NCBI RefSeq assembly: GCF_024294805.1
Contig: NZ_JANCLU010000002.1
Location: 124,001-188,000, forward strand
Origin: Alsobacter ponti
GTDB taxonomy: Bacteria; Pseudomonadota; Alphaproteobacteria; Rhizobiales; Beijerinckiaceae
Length of the DNA stretch: 64,000 bases
Reading direction: 5' to 3'
Shown here piece after piece: positions 20,002 to 29,243 of this stretch. Below the pieces are notes generated by a model, which was given only the letters and a program-made list of their open reading frames with translations, did no database searches and had not been told where the DNA came from. The translations under genes were made by a program, and so were the position numbers. Within the stretch, counting starts at the first letter, position 1, and each line of letters begins with the position of its first letter.

Positions 20002-20736
20002 TCAGTTGCGGACGTCGCCGTCGAAGACCCGGCGGCGCGCGTCCTGGATATGCTTGTGCATGGCCTCGAAGGCGGCGTCCTCGTCGCCGGCGGCGATGGC
20101 GTCGAAGATGACCTTGTGCTCGGCCTGGACGAGGTTGATCCGCTGCACCGGGTTGTGCAGGGACAATTGCCGGTTCAGCAGCATGGCGGTGCGGACGGAT
20201 TCCTCCAGCATGCGCAGGGTGGTCGAGAAATAGGTGTTGCCGGAGGCCTCCGCGACCGCCTTGTGGAACGCGAAGTCGGCCTCGATGTTGAGGGTGCCCA
20301 TCCTGATCGCCTCGCGCAGCGTGCGCAGGGTCGCCTCGATCATCTCCAGAGCGGCGTCGTCGCGGCGGGCCGCCGCGAGGCGCGCCGCCATCGGCTCGAC
20401 GGCGATGCGGAATTCGAAGCAGCGCTGGATGTCGGCGATGCTGCCGATGGGGGCGAAGCGCAGGAGCGCGGTGGCCGGGCGCTTGAGGACGAAGCTGCCC
20501 GCGCCCTGCCTCGGCTGGATCAGCCCGTCGTCGCGCAGCCGCGCCAGAGCCTCCCGCACGATCGGGCGGGAGACGGAGAACAGGCGCGCCAGGTCGATCT
20601 CCGTCGGCAGCTTGGCGCCTTCGGGATAGCGGCCCTGGACGATGTCGGTCAGCACGACCTCGTAGATCTGGTCGCTGAGCTTCGACTGCGGGCGCTTGGC
20701 GAGCGGGTTGTCAGGCGCGGGCGGAGGCGTGGGCAT
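20002..20736 (-). CDS. FadR/GntR-family repressor with FCD domain
   Basis: The GntR winged helix (residues 20-85: KLSDQIYEVVLTDIVQGRYPEG, LPTEIDLARLFSVSRPIVREAL) is followed by a metal-dependent FCD domain (about 105-235), with D154 and H158 in ADFAFHKAV and later histidines in AEHKVIFDAI and MHKHIQDAR as metal ligands. These repressors bind TNGT-N3-ACNA palindromes and release on binding a carboxylic acid. The ATG at 20736 (MPTPPPAPDN, 244 aa) is preferred to a longer frame, where upstream residues are unconserved. It is divergent from the ABC ATPase gene, about 500 bp apart. Candidate operators at 23447 and 32043 suggest it controls the island. Confidence 0.92.
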   Translation of the reverse strand: MPTPPPAPDNPLAKRPQSKLSDQIYEVVLTDIVQGRYPEGAKLPTEIDLARLFSVSRPIVREALARLRDDGLIQPRQGAGSFVLKRPATALLRFAPIGSIADIQRCFEFRIAVEPMAARLAAARRDDAALEMIEATLRTLREAIRMGTLNIEADFAFHKAVAEASGNTYFSTTLRMLEESVRTAMLLNRQLSLHNPVQRINLVQAEHKVIFDAIAAGDEDAAFEAMHKHIQDARRRVFDGDVRN

Positions 20737-21242
20737 GTCAGGCCGGCCTATATCGCGGGTTCGGACGGAAGTGAACAGACGCGGCGTTGTGGCGGAGCCG
20801 GGGCGCGCGCGCCGCGCCGGCGCAGGGCGGCTCGCTGACAAATCCCGTCGTCGCCGCCGGTCCCTCGGGAGTTCCGATCATTCCGCTCTCCTTGTGGGGG
20901 ATGAAGCCGGGACACTCGCGCGCAAATCGATCCTGGAACGATTTCTAGTTCGATGTCAGAGCCTTCTGGCTGGCCTCGACGCGTCGTCCCCGCCGCCGCC
21001 CGGGGGAGGGACCTGGGATTTCCGACGATCGCGCCTTGGCATTTTCCACGAACGACCCTAAAAGATGTAAGCTTGACTGACAACTGGCATTTTTCGTGTC
21101 ACGGAACGGCGGGGCGCGGACCGACGAAAAGCGCGGCGGAAACACGTCACCAATCTTGCGGGCCGCAAGTAGACGGATGAACATGGGGCTGGTTGGCCAG
21201 CATTCCGCGGGATGATCGGCAGGCGAAGGGGCAAGACAACGA
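20737..21242. other. 506-bp divergent intergenic region of the catabolic island
   Basis: No gene is recognised. It must hold the promoters of the FadR-type repressor (leftward) and the importer operon (rightward). A perfect inverted repeat AAATCG-N9-CGATTT sits at 20924-20944, and a partial FadR-type site at 21073-21083. No convincing -10/-35 pair could be placed. Confidence 0.5.
21073..21083. promoter_or_regulatory. Partial FadR-type operator
   Basis: TTGACTGACAA matches 9 of 11 positions of the site at 32043 (TTGTCAGACAA); the right half ACAA is intact, the left TTGT is altered. TTGACT here could alternatively be a -35 element for the importer operon. Confidence 0.25.
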
Positions 21243-22343
21243 ATGGCGCGCATCCTGCTGAGAAATCTCCGGAAGACGTATGACAACCAGACGGAAGCCG
21301 TCCGCAGCATCAATCTGGAAATTCCGCACAACGAATTCCTTGCGCTCGTCGGCCCCTCGGGCTGCGGCAAGAGCACGACGCTGCGGATGATCGCCGGACT
21401 GGAGTCGATCACTTCGGGCGACGTCATCATCGGCGACCGCATCGTCAATTCCGACCAGCCGAAGGACCGGGACATCGCCATGGTGTTCCAGAACTACGCT
21501 CTCTATCCGCACATGACCGTCTACCAGAACATGTCGTTCGGGCTGCGGCTCAAGCGGACGCCGAAGGACGAGATCCATCGGCGGGTGGTGGAGGCCGCGT
21601 CGATCCTCAACATCACCGATCTGCTCCAGCGTCGCCCGAAACAACTCTCGGGCGGCCAGCGCCAGCGCGTCGCGATGGGCCGCTCGATCGTGCGCGACCC
21701 GCAGGCCTTCCTGTTCGACGAGCCGCTGTCGAACCTCGACGCCAAGCTCCGCGTCCAGATGCGCACGCAGATCAAGAAGCTGCACCAGCGGATGAAGACC
21801 ACGGTGGTCTACGTCACGCACGACCAGATCGAGGCAATGACGCTGGCCGACCGCATCGTGGTGATGAACGCGGGGCGGATCGAGCAGGTCGCGAGCCCGC
21901 AGGAGATGTACGACAATCCCGCGACCAAGTTCGTCGCCGGCTTCATCGGCTCGCCCGCGATGAACATGATACCCTGCACCCTCGAGCGGCGCGCCACGCA
22001 CCTCGCGGTCCGCATCAACGAGCGCCACAGCCTCGACATCCCGCCCGAGCGGACGCAGCGATACGCCGAGTATGTCGGGCAATCGATGCTGTTCGGCATG
22101 CGCCCGGAGCACATCACCGAGAAGCGCGCCCACGTCAACGCGGCGCAGCGCGACTTCTCCGAACAAGTGCAGGTTCTCGAACCGATGGGCGTCGACACCA
22201 TGGTCTTCCTCGACCTCAACGGCGAGGAGATCTGCGCCCGCGCGGCGCCGCACTCCGTCCGGCCCGTGGGCGAAGCCATGGAGTTCACGGTCGACATGTC
22301 GAAGATGCACCTGATCGACCCGAGGACGGAGAAGGTCGTCTAG
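21243..22343 (+). CDS. ABC importer ATP-binding subunit (UgpC/MalK type)
   Basis: The 366-residue ATPase has Walker A GPSGCGKST, Q-loop MVFQNYALYPHM, signature LSGGQRQR, Walker B AFLFDEPLS, H-loop VYVTHDQ and the C-terminal regulatory OB domain (FGMRPEHI). It is the first gene of a rightward block that ends with its cognate permeases and binding protein at 27.4-30.6 kb, with four enzyme genes inserted between. This split arrangement implies a transcript of about 9 kb or an internal promoter such as the one at 23415. It is a paralogue of the ATPase at 10887-11984, serving a separate importer. Confidence 0.92.
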   Translation: MARILLRNLRKTYDNQTEAVRSINLEIPHNEFLALVGPSGCGKSTTLRMIAGLESITSGDVIIGDRIVNSDQPKDRDIAMVFQNYALYPHMTVYQNMSFGLRLKRTPKDEIHRRVVEAASILNITDLLQRRPKQLSGGQRQRVAMGRSIVRDPQAFLFDEPLSNLDAKLRVQMRTQIKKLHQRMKTTVVYVTHDQIEAMTLADRIVVMNAGRIEQVASPQEMYDNPATKFVAGFIGSPAMNMIPCTLERRATHLAVRINERHSLDIPPERTQRYAEYVGQSMLFGMRPEHITEKRAHVNAAQRDFSEQVQVLEPMGVDTMVFLDLNGEEICARAAPHSVRPVGEAMEFTVDMSKMHLIDPRTEKVV

Positions 22344-22399
22344 TCCCGTGCCGCGGATCGCGGCGCGCGGGTTCCTCGAAGACTGCTGGAGGCCCTCTC

Positions 22400-23440
22400 A
22401 TGCGGCTTGCCCCTTCGGTTGAGATCGACCTCGACGCCGGCGGCAAGGCTTTCGGCCGGGTGGTGTTCCCGCTGGAAGCGCCCTGGAACGGCCGCCACGA
22501 GATCGTGCTGCCGGCCTGCGTCATCGGCCACGGGAAGGGACCGACGGTCGCGTTGTGGGGCGGCAATCACGGCGACGAATACGAGGGTCCGCTCGTGCTC
22601 GGGCAGATGGCGCGCGAACTCGACCCCGAAGCCGTCGAAGGCCGGCTCATCATCCTGCCCTCGATCAACCCGCCGGCGGTGCTCGCCGGGCAGCGTGTGT
22701 CGGCGATCGACGGCAAGAACATGAACCGCGTCTGGCCGGGCGATCCCGAGGGGACGATCACCGAGCGGATCGTGAGCTGGCTGGACACGGAACTGCTGTC
22801 GCGCGCCGACGTGCTGATGGACCTGCACACCGGCGGCAACGCCATGGACATCGTGCCGATGTCCATGTGCCACCACAGCGACGACCTGGCCTTCCGCGAC
22901 CGCATCCGCGCGGCGCAGCTCGCCTACAACGCTCCCCTCAGCGTGGAACTGCGCCTGCCTCCGGACCGGCCGACGGCCTCGGGCCGGGCGCACGATCGCG
23001 GCATCCTCGTCGTGGGAAGCGAGTCCGGCGGCGGCCATCCCGCGCGGCCGGAGAGCCTCTGCGTCTGCCACGACGGCGTGCGCAACACGCTCGCGTTCCT
23101 CGAGGTGCTGCCGCCGCCGGTTCCATTGAGGGCTCGTGCGGTGACGCGCTTGACGCGGAAATGGGGATTTCAGGCCGAGATGGCGACCGAGCGGCCCGGC
23201 ATGTTCGTGCCCTATCGCGGGCTCTGGGACGAGGTCGTCGCCGGCGAGCCGGCGGGAAGGTTCGTGCCGCTCGACGACCCCTTCGCCACGCCGGAAACGC
23301 TGCGCTTTCCCGCCTCCGGCCTCATCGCCGCGCGGCGGGCGAGCAGCGGCGTGCAGCCCGGCGACGTCCTCTACTGGATCGTCGCCGACGTCTCCGGCGA
23401 GCCGCGCCGCGCTATTGACGGTGCCGGGGCAGGGGCATAG
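22400..23440 (+). CDS. Aspartoacylase/succinylglutamate desuccinylase-family deacylase (DoeB-like)
   Basis: A zinc amidohydrolase that removes an N-acyl group from an amino acid; the best-known relative, DoeB, deacetylates N-acetyl-L-2,4-diaminobutyrate in ectoine breakdown. The 346-residue product carries GGNHGDEYEG (zinc ligands H57 and E60), LPSINPPAV, DGKNMNRVWPGD and MDLHTGG (third ligand H), then a C-terminal beta domain. No doeA, doeC or doeD homologue is nearby, so the substrate is probably not ectoine-derived. A second family member lies at 31002-31997. Follows the ATPase gene by 56 bp. Confidence 0.85.
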   Translation: MRLAPSVEIDLDAGGKAFGRVVFPLEAPWNGRHEIVLPACVIGHGKGPTVALWGGNHGDEYEGPLVLGQMARELDPEAVEGRLIILPSINPPAVLAGQRVSAIDGKNMNRVWPGDPEGTITERIVSWLDTELLSRADVLMDLHTGGNAMDIVPMSMCHHSDDLAFRDRIRAAQLAYNAPLSVELRLPPDRPTASGRAHDRGILVVGSESGGGHPARPESLCVCHDGVRNTLAFLEVLPPPVPLRARAVTRLTRKWGFQAEMATERPGMFVPYRGLWDEVVAGEPAGRFVPLDDPFATPETLRFPASGLIAARRASSGVQPGDVLYWIVADVSGEPRRAIDGAGAGA

Positions 23441-23457
23441 GTTAAGTTGTTAAACAA
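23415..23457 (+). promoter_or_regulatory. Internal promoter with overlapping FadR-type operator
   Basis: TTGACG (23415-23420), a 17-bp spacer and TAGGTT (23438-23443) lie at the end of the deacylase gene. The perfect palindromic match TTGTTAAACAA (23447-23457; TNGT-N3-ACNA) covers the expected transcription start, the classic position for a repressor. It drives the MlrC-like gene at 23485. Confidence 0.6.
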
Positions 23458-23484
23458 CACGAGAACTTGCCAGGGAGGACAATC

Positions 23485-24996
23485 TTGAGGCGCAAGATTC
23501 TCGTCGTGGATTGCGAGCAGGAGATTTCCTCGTTCAATCCGCAGCCCAGCCAGTACGAAGACTTCGCGGTGTTTCGCGGCGCGGCCTTGTTCGAGGCGCA
23601 CGCCGACGCGGACACCTGCGTGCGCGGTTTCCGAGACGTGCTCGGGCAGCGGGCGGACATCGAGCTGGTCCCCGTCTACGGAGCCTCGGCCTGCAGCGCC
23701 GGGCCGTTGTCGGGCGAGGGCTTCGCCCGGCTCTCGGGCGAGCTTCTGGAGGCGGTCGACCGCGCCATGTCGCCCGACGTCGCCGCGATCTACATGTCGC
23801 TGCACGGCGCCATGGGCGCGATCGGCGAGCTGGACCCGGAAGGCTACCTGCTGGAGCACGTGCGCCGGCGCGTCGGGCCCCATATCCCCATCGTCATTTC
23901 GCTCGACCTGCACGGGCTGCTGACCGCCCGGATGCTGTCGAACTGCAACGCCATCGCCGTGTTCCACACCTATCCGCACAACGACTTCACCAGCACCGGC
24001 CGGCGCGCCGCGCGGCTGATGGAAGCGATCCTCGACCGCGGCGCGAAGCCGGTCATGGCGCGGATCTTCATTCCCGCGCTCGTGCGCGGCCCCGAACTGA
24101 TCACGGCGACCGGCCTTTACGGCAAGATCATCGACCGCGCCAAGGCGATGGAGGAGAGCGGGGAAGCGCTCTCGGCCGCCGTGCTGATCGGCAACCCCTT
24201 CACTGACGCCCCCGAACTCGGCTCGCAGTCGCTCGTCATCACCGACAACGACCCGGACAAGGCCCGACGGCTGGCCATGGAGCTCGCCGACGCGTTCTGG
24301 GCCGACCACGAGAAGATGCTGGCGGAGCTCGTTCCGCTCGCCGACGCCATCGCCGACGCGGCCGGGCAGGGCGGTCCCGTCACCTTCACCGACGCCGCCG
24401 ACGCGCCGAGCAGCGGCGCGTCCGGCGACAGCAACACGATCCTGGCCGGCCTGATCGCGGCCGGCTATCGCGGCCGCGCGATCATGCCCATCGTCGACGC
24501 CCCGGCCGCGGCGCGCGCGCATGAGGCGGGCGTGGGCGCGCGCATCCGCGTCTCGCTCGGCGGCACGATCGATCCGGCGCGCTTTCCCCCGCTCGCGCTC
24601 GATGTCACGGTCGAGCGGCTGGGCGACGGCGAATACACGCATGAGGTCTCGCGGATGCCGGCCCATGCCGGGCCGACCGCGGTGCTCCGCCACGGCGACA
24701 TCCGCATCGTCGTCGTCTCGCGTGCGGTCTTCATGATGGACCGGGCGATCTTCCTCGCGCACGGGCTCGAGCCGGAGGAGGCGGACATCATCGTCGTGAA
24801 GTCGCCCGGCGCGGCGATCCGCTATTTCACCTTCGCCCGCAAAAACTACGTGCTCGACATTCCGGGCGCGACCTCGGCGAACCTCAACAGCCTCGGGCAC
24901 CGCGTCTGCCCCCGGCCGATGTTCCCCCTCGACGACAATGTCGAGTTCCGGCCCAAGGTCGAGCTCTATCCCGCCAGCCTGAGGTCGGCGGCATGA
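23485..24996 (+). CDS. M81-family metallopeptidase, MlrC (microcystinase C)-like
   Basis: MlrC enzymes are zinc peptidases that cleave small linear peptides; many homologues of unknown substrate sit in amino-acid or peptide catabolic operons. The product (503 aa) shows the N-terminal DUF1485 region (RRKILVVDCEQEISSFNPQPSQYEDF, YMSLHGAMGA, VISLDLHGLLT, VFHTYPHNDF) and the C-terminal MlrC domain (TFTDAADAPSSGASGDSNTI onward). Likely metal ligands are the D/H residues in LDLHG and TYPHND. The start is a TTG at 23485, 5 nt after AGGGAGGA; an earlier in-frame TTG lacks a binding site. It is preceded by a promoter/operator. Confidence 0.9.
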   Translation: MRRKILVVDCEQEISSFNPQPSQYEDFAVFRGAALFEAHADADTCVRGFRDVLGQRADIELVPVYGASACSAGPLSGEGFARLSGELLEAVDRAMSPDVAAIYMSLHGAMGAIGELDPEGYLLEHVRRRVGPHIPIVISLDLHGLLTARMLSNCNAIAVFHTYPHNDFTSTGRRAARLMEAILDRGAKPVMARIFIPALVRGPELITATGLYGKIIDRAKAMEESGEALSAAVLIGNPFTDAPELGSQSLVITDNDPDKARRLAMELADAFWADHEKMLAELVPLADAIADAAGQGGPVTFTDAADAPSSGASGDSNTILAGLIAAGYRGRAIMPIVDAPAAARAHEAGVGARIRVSLGGTIDPARFPPLALDVTVERLGDGEYTHEVSRMPAHAGPTAVLRHGDIRIVVVSRAVFMMDRAIFLAHGLEPEEADIIVVKSPGAAIRYFTFARKNYVLDIPGATSANLNSLGHRVCPRPMFPLDDNVEFRPKVELYPASLRSAA

Positions 24997-25033
24997 GGCG
25001 GCCCGGGCTCCATCCCCCGCGGAGCGCGCGGAC

Positions 25034-26074
25034 ATGATCTGCCAGGATCAGCCGCGCGAGCGCTTCGTCCACCTGCCGACGCCGCTGGAACCAGCGCCGC
25101 GTCTGTCGGAGGCGCTGGGCATCGACCTGCTGATCAAGCGCGAAGACCTCGCCGGGCTGTGCGTCGGCGGCAACAAGGCGAGGCTGCTGGAATTCGCCAT
25201 CGGGTCGCTGCGCGGCAAGGGCGTCGACACGCTCGTCGCCTACGCGTCCGACCAGTCCAACAAGCTGCGGGACATCGCCGCCGTCGCCGCGCGCTGCGGC
25301 ATGCGGGCGGTGCTGCTGGTGCCGGGCGACGGCCATGGCGGCGAGCCGCCGCAGGGCAACCGGCTGCTGTTCGACATCCTCGGCGCGGAGGTGCGCGTGG
25401 TCGCGCCCGGCCTCGACCGCGCCGGCGTCATGGCGGCCCAGGAGCAGGTGCGCGATGAGTGCGCCCGCGCCGGACGCCGCGCTGCTGTTCTCGACCGCAT
25501 GCTCGACTACGGCGTCGACGCCACCATCGGCTATGTCGACGCGGCGGAGGAACTGCACGCCCAGCTCTCCGGCGGGCCGGCCCCGCATTCGGTGTTCATT
25601 GCGGTCGGCGCGGGAATGACCGCCGCCGGCCTGGCGCTCGGCCTGAAGCACCTCGGCTCGCCGGCGCGCGTGGTGGGCGTTTGCATTTCCAGCCCCGCCG
25701 AAGAGGTCGCGCCGGAGATCGAGCGCCATGCCGCCCGCGCCGCCGAGAGGCTCGGAATCCCGACCCGCCTCGGCGCGGGCGACCTGACGCTGATCGACGA
25801 TCAGGCCGCCATCGGGTACGGCACGTTGACGCCTCCGCTCGTCGAGGTCATCCGCCTCTTCGCGCGGCTGCACGGCCTCGTTCTCGATCCGGTCTACAAC
25901 GCCAAGGTCGCGCGGGCTCTGGTCGATGAGGTCGCGACAGGCGGGGTGCCGAAAGGGGCGAGGGTCGTCTTCGTCAACACCGGCGGCAGCCCGGCCACCT
26001 ACAATTACGCGCCGCTGCTGGCCGGGGGCGTCGCCCCCGGGCGGCCGGCCCGCGCATCCATGGCGGCTGGCTGA
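25034..26074 (+). CDS. PLP-dependent deaminase, D-cysteine desulfhydrase/ACC deaminase family
   Basis: A fold-type II PLP enzyme that eliminates ammonia (or H2S/sulfite) from small, often D- or beta-substituted amino acids. The 346-residue product has KREDLAGLCVGGNKARLLEF with Schiff-base Lys48, ASDQSNKLRDIAA binding the substrate carboxylate, a phosphate-binding VGAGMTAAGLALGL segment, and VNTGGSPATYNY near the C-terminus. Relatives include D-cysteine desulfhydrase, L-cysteate sulfo-lyase and ACC deaminase; which of these applies cannot be settled here. The ATG at 25034 lies 38 bp after the MlrC stop, in the same block. Confidence 0.88.
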   Translation: MICQDQPRERFVHLPTPLEPAPRLSEALGIDLLIKREDLAGLCVGGNKARLLEFAIGSLRGKGVDTLVAYASDQSNKLRDIAAVAARCGMRAVLLVPGDGHGGEPPQGNRLLFDILGAEVRVVAPGLDRAGVMAAQEQVRDECARAGRRAAVLDRMLDYGVDATIGYVDAAEELHAQLSGGPAPHSVFIAVGAGMTAAGLALGLKHLGSPARVVGVCISSPAEEVAPEIERHAARAAERLGIPTRLGAGDLTLIDDQAAIGYGTLTPPLVEVIRLFARLHGLVLDPVYNAKVARALVDEVATGGVPKGARVVFVNTGGSPATYNYAPLLAGGVAPGRPARASMAAG

Positions 26075-26180
26075 CGATGGGCGCGGCGTTCGATTTCGCA
26101 ACTCACGCAATGCGGCGGCGGCGCGGCGCGTGGGCGGTTTCCCAATCCGCCGATCCGGGGCTTTGCTCGGAGAAGGTCCA

Positions 26181-27416
26181 ATGACGTTCCAGGGACAGAC
26201 GCAACACGACGCCAACCCCGACATCCGCGTCAGCCTCGGCTGCACGCCGGTGATCAACCTGACGGGGACGCTCACCACCCTGGGCGGCATTAGCGCCCGG
26301 CCCGAGGCCATCGCGGCGGCCGCCGCGATCATGGGCAGGGGCGTCGACATCGTCGAGCTGCAGGCGCGCGCCAGCCGCGCCATCGCCGAAGTCACCGGTG
26401 CGGAGGCCGGCTTCGTCGCGGCCTGCAGCTCCGCCGGCATCTGCATGGCGGTGGCGGGAGCGATGACGGGCGACCGCATGACCGCCATCGAGCAGCTTCC
26501 GGACACGACCGGCATGAAGAACGAGGTCGTGATTCAGGTCGGCCATCTGGTGAACTACGGCCACCCGATCACGCAGGACATCAGGCTGGCGGGGGCGCGC
26601 GTGCGCGCCTTCGGGTCCGTCAACTCGACGTCTCAGGAGCAGCTTGCGGGGGCCATCGGCCCCGACACGGCGGCGGCGCTCTTCGTCGTCAGCCATCACT
26701 GCGCGCCGGACGGGCAGATTCCCTTCGCCGATTTCGCCCGCGTCTGCCGCGAGCGCGGCGTGCCCGTCATCGTCGACCTGGCGGCCGAATACGACCTCAC
26801 CGGCTATCACAAGGCGGGCGCGGACATCTGCATCCACAGCGCCCACAAATTCGTCGGCGGCGCGACGGCAGGCATCGTCTCCGGCCGCAAGGACGTCGTC
26901 CGCGCCGCCTTCCTGCAGAACTACGGGATCGGCCGGCCGATGAAGGTGGGCAAGGAGGGCATCGCCGCAGCCATCGTCGCGCTGCGCGCCTTCAAGGCGG
27001 AGGACCGCGCGGCGGTTCGCGCCGAGCTGCAAAAGCCGCTGCTCTACTGGCGCGACGCGGTGGCGGACATCGCCGGCATCAGCGCGGAGCTCGACCCCGA
27101 TCCCACCGACAACCCGTTCGACCGCCTGCGCGTCACCGTGCTGCCCGACGCGGGCTTCAAGGCCGTCGACGTCGTGCATGCGCTGGAAAAGGGATCGCCA
27201 TCGATCCGCGTGCGCACGCACCAGCTCGAACACGGCTCCTTCGTCATGGACCCGCGCTCGCTGGGGCAGGGCGAGCGCGATGTCGTGGCCGAGCGCCTTC
27301 GCGCGGCGATAGGCGAGGCGCGGACGAACCGCGGCGAGGGCGTGCAGGCGTGGAAGATCGAGCGCGCCAACGCTCTCCGGCACTGGCCGGACACGCAGAG
27401 CGAGGCGGCGTCTTGA
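26181..27416 (+). CDS. SelA-like PLP enzyme (D-glucosaminate-6-phosphate ammonia-lyase type)
   Basis: The 411-residue protein is a fold-type I PLP enzyme of the SelA-like group (EF_0838/DgaE relatives), not a true selenocysteine synthase. It has SLGCTPVINLTGTLTTLGG at the start, VDLAAEYDL (Asp199 against the PLP ring) and HSAHKFVGG (Schiff-base Lys223). Characterised DgaE eliminates ammonia from 2-amino-2-deoxy sugar acids. In other bacteria this family is co-encoded with an EF_0837-type amidohydrolase, and such a gene is present here at 32078. The start at 26181 follows GGAGAAGG; the open frame runs upstream but without conserved residues. Confidence 0.87.
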   Translation: MTFQGQTQHDANPDIRVSLGCTPVINLTGTLTTLGGISARPEAIAAAAAIMGRGVDIVELQARASRAIAEVTGAEAGFVAACSSAGICMAVAGAMTGDRMTAIEQLPDTTGMKNEVVIQVGHLVNYGHPITQDIRLAGARVRAFGSVNSTSQEQLAGAIGPDTAAALFVVSHHCAPDGQIPFADFARVCRERGVPVIVDLAAEYDLTGYHKAGADICIHSAHKFVGGATAGIVSGRKDVVRAAFLQNYGIGRPMKVGKEGIAAAIVALRAFKAEDRAAVRAELQKPLLYWRDAVADIAGISAELDPDPTDNPFDRLRVTVLPDAGFKAVDVVHALEKGSPSIRVRTHQLEHGSFVMDPRSLGQGERDVVAERLRAAIGEARTNRGEGVQAWKIERANALRHWPDTQSEAAS

Positions 27417-28351
27417 GCGAGGCGACGACGACATTGGTCCCGACGGCGGCGCCCCGGCAGCCGAGCTTCTGGGAGTTCGTCTCGAACGACGTCCGCACGC
27501 TGGCCTTTCTGTTCCTGCTGCCGACGACGGTCGTGCTGACCTGCGTCGTCCTCTATCCCTTCACCTACGCCCTGCTGCTGAGCTTCGAGGACAAGACGGC
27601 GGGCGTCCCGAGCCGGTTTATCGGCCTCCAGAACTACATCGAGCTTCTTTCGGACCGGGAGTTCATCGAGATCTTCTACAACACGGTCTGGTACACGGTC
27701 GTCGCCGTCGGCATCAAATTCCTGATCGGCCTCGCGTCGGCGCTCGTGCTGAACCAGCCGCGGCGCTTCAACAATATCTACCGCACCATCCTCTTCATCC
27801 CCTGGGCGATCCCCACCGTCATCGCCTCGCTGATCTGGCTGTGGGTCTACAACGAGTTCAACGGGCTCTTGAACATCGTGCTGCTCCGCGCCGGGATCCT
27901 CGACAACGGGATCGCCTGGCTGGCCGAGCCGAAATGGGCGATGTGGTCGGTGATCGCGGTGGTGGTGTGGAGCGGCACGCCCTTCTACACCATGCACTTC
28001 CTGGCCGGATTGCAGTCGATCCCCAAGGAGCTCTACGAGGCCGCCGAGATCGACGGGGCCGCGACGCTGCACAAGTTCTGGCACGTCACCATTCCGTCAC
28101 TGAAGGCGGTGTTCACGATCACGGTGATGCTGTCGACGGTGTTCACCTCGACCAGCATCGTGGTCGTCAACATCCTGACGAACGGCGCGCCGGCGAACCT
28201 CACGCAGATCCTGCCGAACGAGAGCTACGGCGTCGCCATCGAGGCCGGCCGCATGGGGCTGGGCTCGGCGATCAACATGACGCTGTTCCCGTTCCTGGTG
28301 GTGTTCATCGTCTTCCTGACACGTCGCATGCTGCGCAAGGACGGGACCTGA
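27413..28351 (+). CDS. ABC importer permease, MalF-like
   Basis: The 312-residue permease has six predicted helices (first at about residues 28-52, FLFLLPTTVVLTCVVLYPFTY), the loop FIGLQNYIELLSDREF and the EAA motif LYEAAEIDGAATLHKFWHV. I use a TTG start at 27413 overlapping the SelA-like stop as TTGA, preceded by GAGG; the first ATG-like alternatives lie upstream inside the previous gene. It is part of the importer completed by the ATPase at 21243. Confidence 0.9.
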   Translation: MSEATTTLVPTAAPRQPSFWEFVSNDVRTLAFLFLLPTTVVLTCVVLYPFTYALLLSFEDKTAGVPSRFIGLQNYIELLSDREFIEIFYNTVWYTVVAVGIKFLIGLASALVLNQPRRFNNIYRTILFIPWAIPTVIASLIWLWVYNEFNGLLNIVLLRAGILDNGIAWLAEPKWAMWSVIAVVVWSGTPFYTMHFLAGLQSIPKELYEAAEIDGAATLHKFWHVTIPSLKAVFTITVMLSTVFTSTSIVVVNILTNGAPANLTQILPNESYGVAIEAGRMGLGSAINMTLFPFLVVFIVFLTRRMLRKDGT

Positions 28352-28354
28352 CCC

Positions 28355-29200
28355 ATGGCGATGAGTCAGCAAACCTCGACACGGTTGACGCGCGGCGTTG
28401 GCGCGGTGGCGCTGGTCGTCCTGATCGTCTGGACGGTGGCGCCGCTCTACTGGATGGTGGTGACCTCCCTGAAGGTCAATTCCGAGATCTACGGCGAGCA
28501 GGTGACGCTCTGGCCGTTGAAGCCGACGCTCGACAATTACCGGGTGCTGTTCGAGGAGACCAACTTCCTCATCTACTTCCGCAACAGCGTCATCGTGGCG
28601 GTCGTCACGACGATGCTGTCGCTGGTGTGCGCGGCGCTCGGCGCCTATGCGCTGACGCGCCTCAACTTCCCGGGCCGGAGGTTCTTCGCGCGCGCCCTCG
28701 TCTATACCTATTTGATGCCGAGTTCGCTGCTGTTCATCCCGCTGCTCATCATCATTCGCGGGGTCGGACTGCAGAATACGCTGGAAGGGCTGGTCTTCTC
28801 CTATCTCGGCTTCACCGTGCCGTTCTGCACCTGGCTGCTGATGGGCTATTTCATGTCCATCCCGATCGAGCTGGAAGAGAGCGCCATGGTGGACGGCTGC
28901 GGCCGCCTCGGCGTGCTGTTCCGGATCGTCATCCCGTTGACCGTTCCGGCCCTCGCGGTCGTCGCTTTCTTCTCGTTCACCCTGGCGTGGAACGAGTTCA
29001 TCTACGCCTCGGTCCTGGTGTCGGACCTCAGCGTGCGCACGATCCCGACGGGCATTCCGAATTTCATCGTCGAAGACGTCTTTTTCTGGGGGCCGATGAT
29101 GGCATCGACCCTGATCAGCGCCGTGCCTCCGCTCGTCGTGTACTTCCTGTTTCAACGTTTCCTGATCACGGGTCTGACCCTCGGCGCGGTCAAGGGGTGA
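28355..29200 (+). CDS. ABC importer permease, MalG-like
   Basis: The 281-residue permease begins three bases after the MalF-like stop. It has six helices, the periplasmic loop PTLDNYRVLFEETNFLIYFRNS, EAA motif LEESAMVDGCGRLGVLFRI and the family C-terminus LTLGAVKG. It forms the translocation pore with the 27413 gene product. Confidence 0.93.
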   Translation: MAMSQQTSTRLTRGVGAVALVVLIVWTVAPLYWMVVTSLKVNSEIYGEQVTLWPLKPTLDNYRVLFEETNFLIYFRNSVIVAVVTTMLSLVCAALGAYALTRLNFPGRRFFARALVYTYLMPSSLLFIPLLIIIRGVGLQNTLEGLVFSYLGFTVPFCTWLLMGYFMSIPIELEESAMVDGCGRLGVLFRIVIPLTVPALAVVAFFSFTLAWNEFIYASVLVSDLSVRTIPTGIPNFIVEDVFFWGPMMASTLISAVPPLVVYFLFQRFLITGLTLGAVKG

Positions 29201-29243
29201 TGGAAGGGTAGCAACGCACTCAACAACAGAGAGGGGATTGGAA

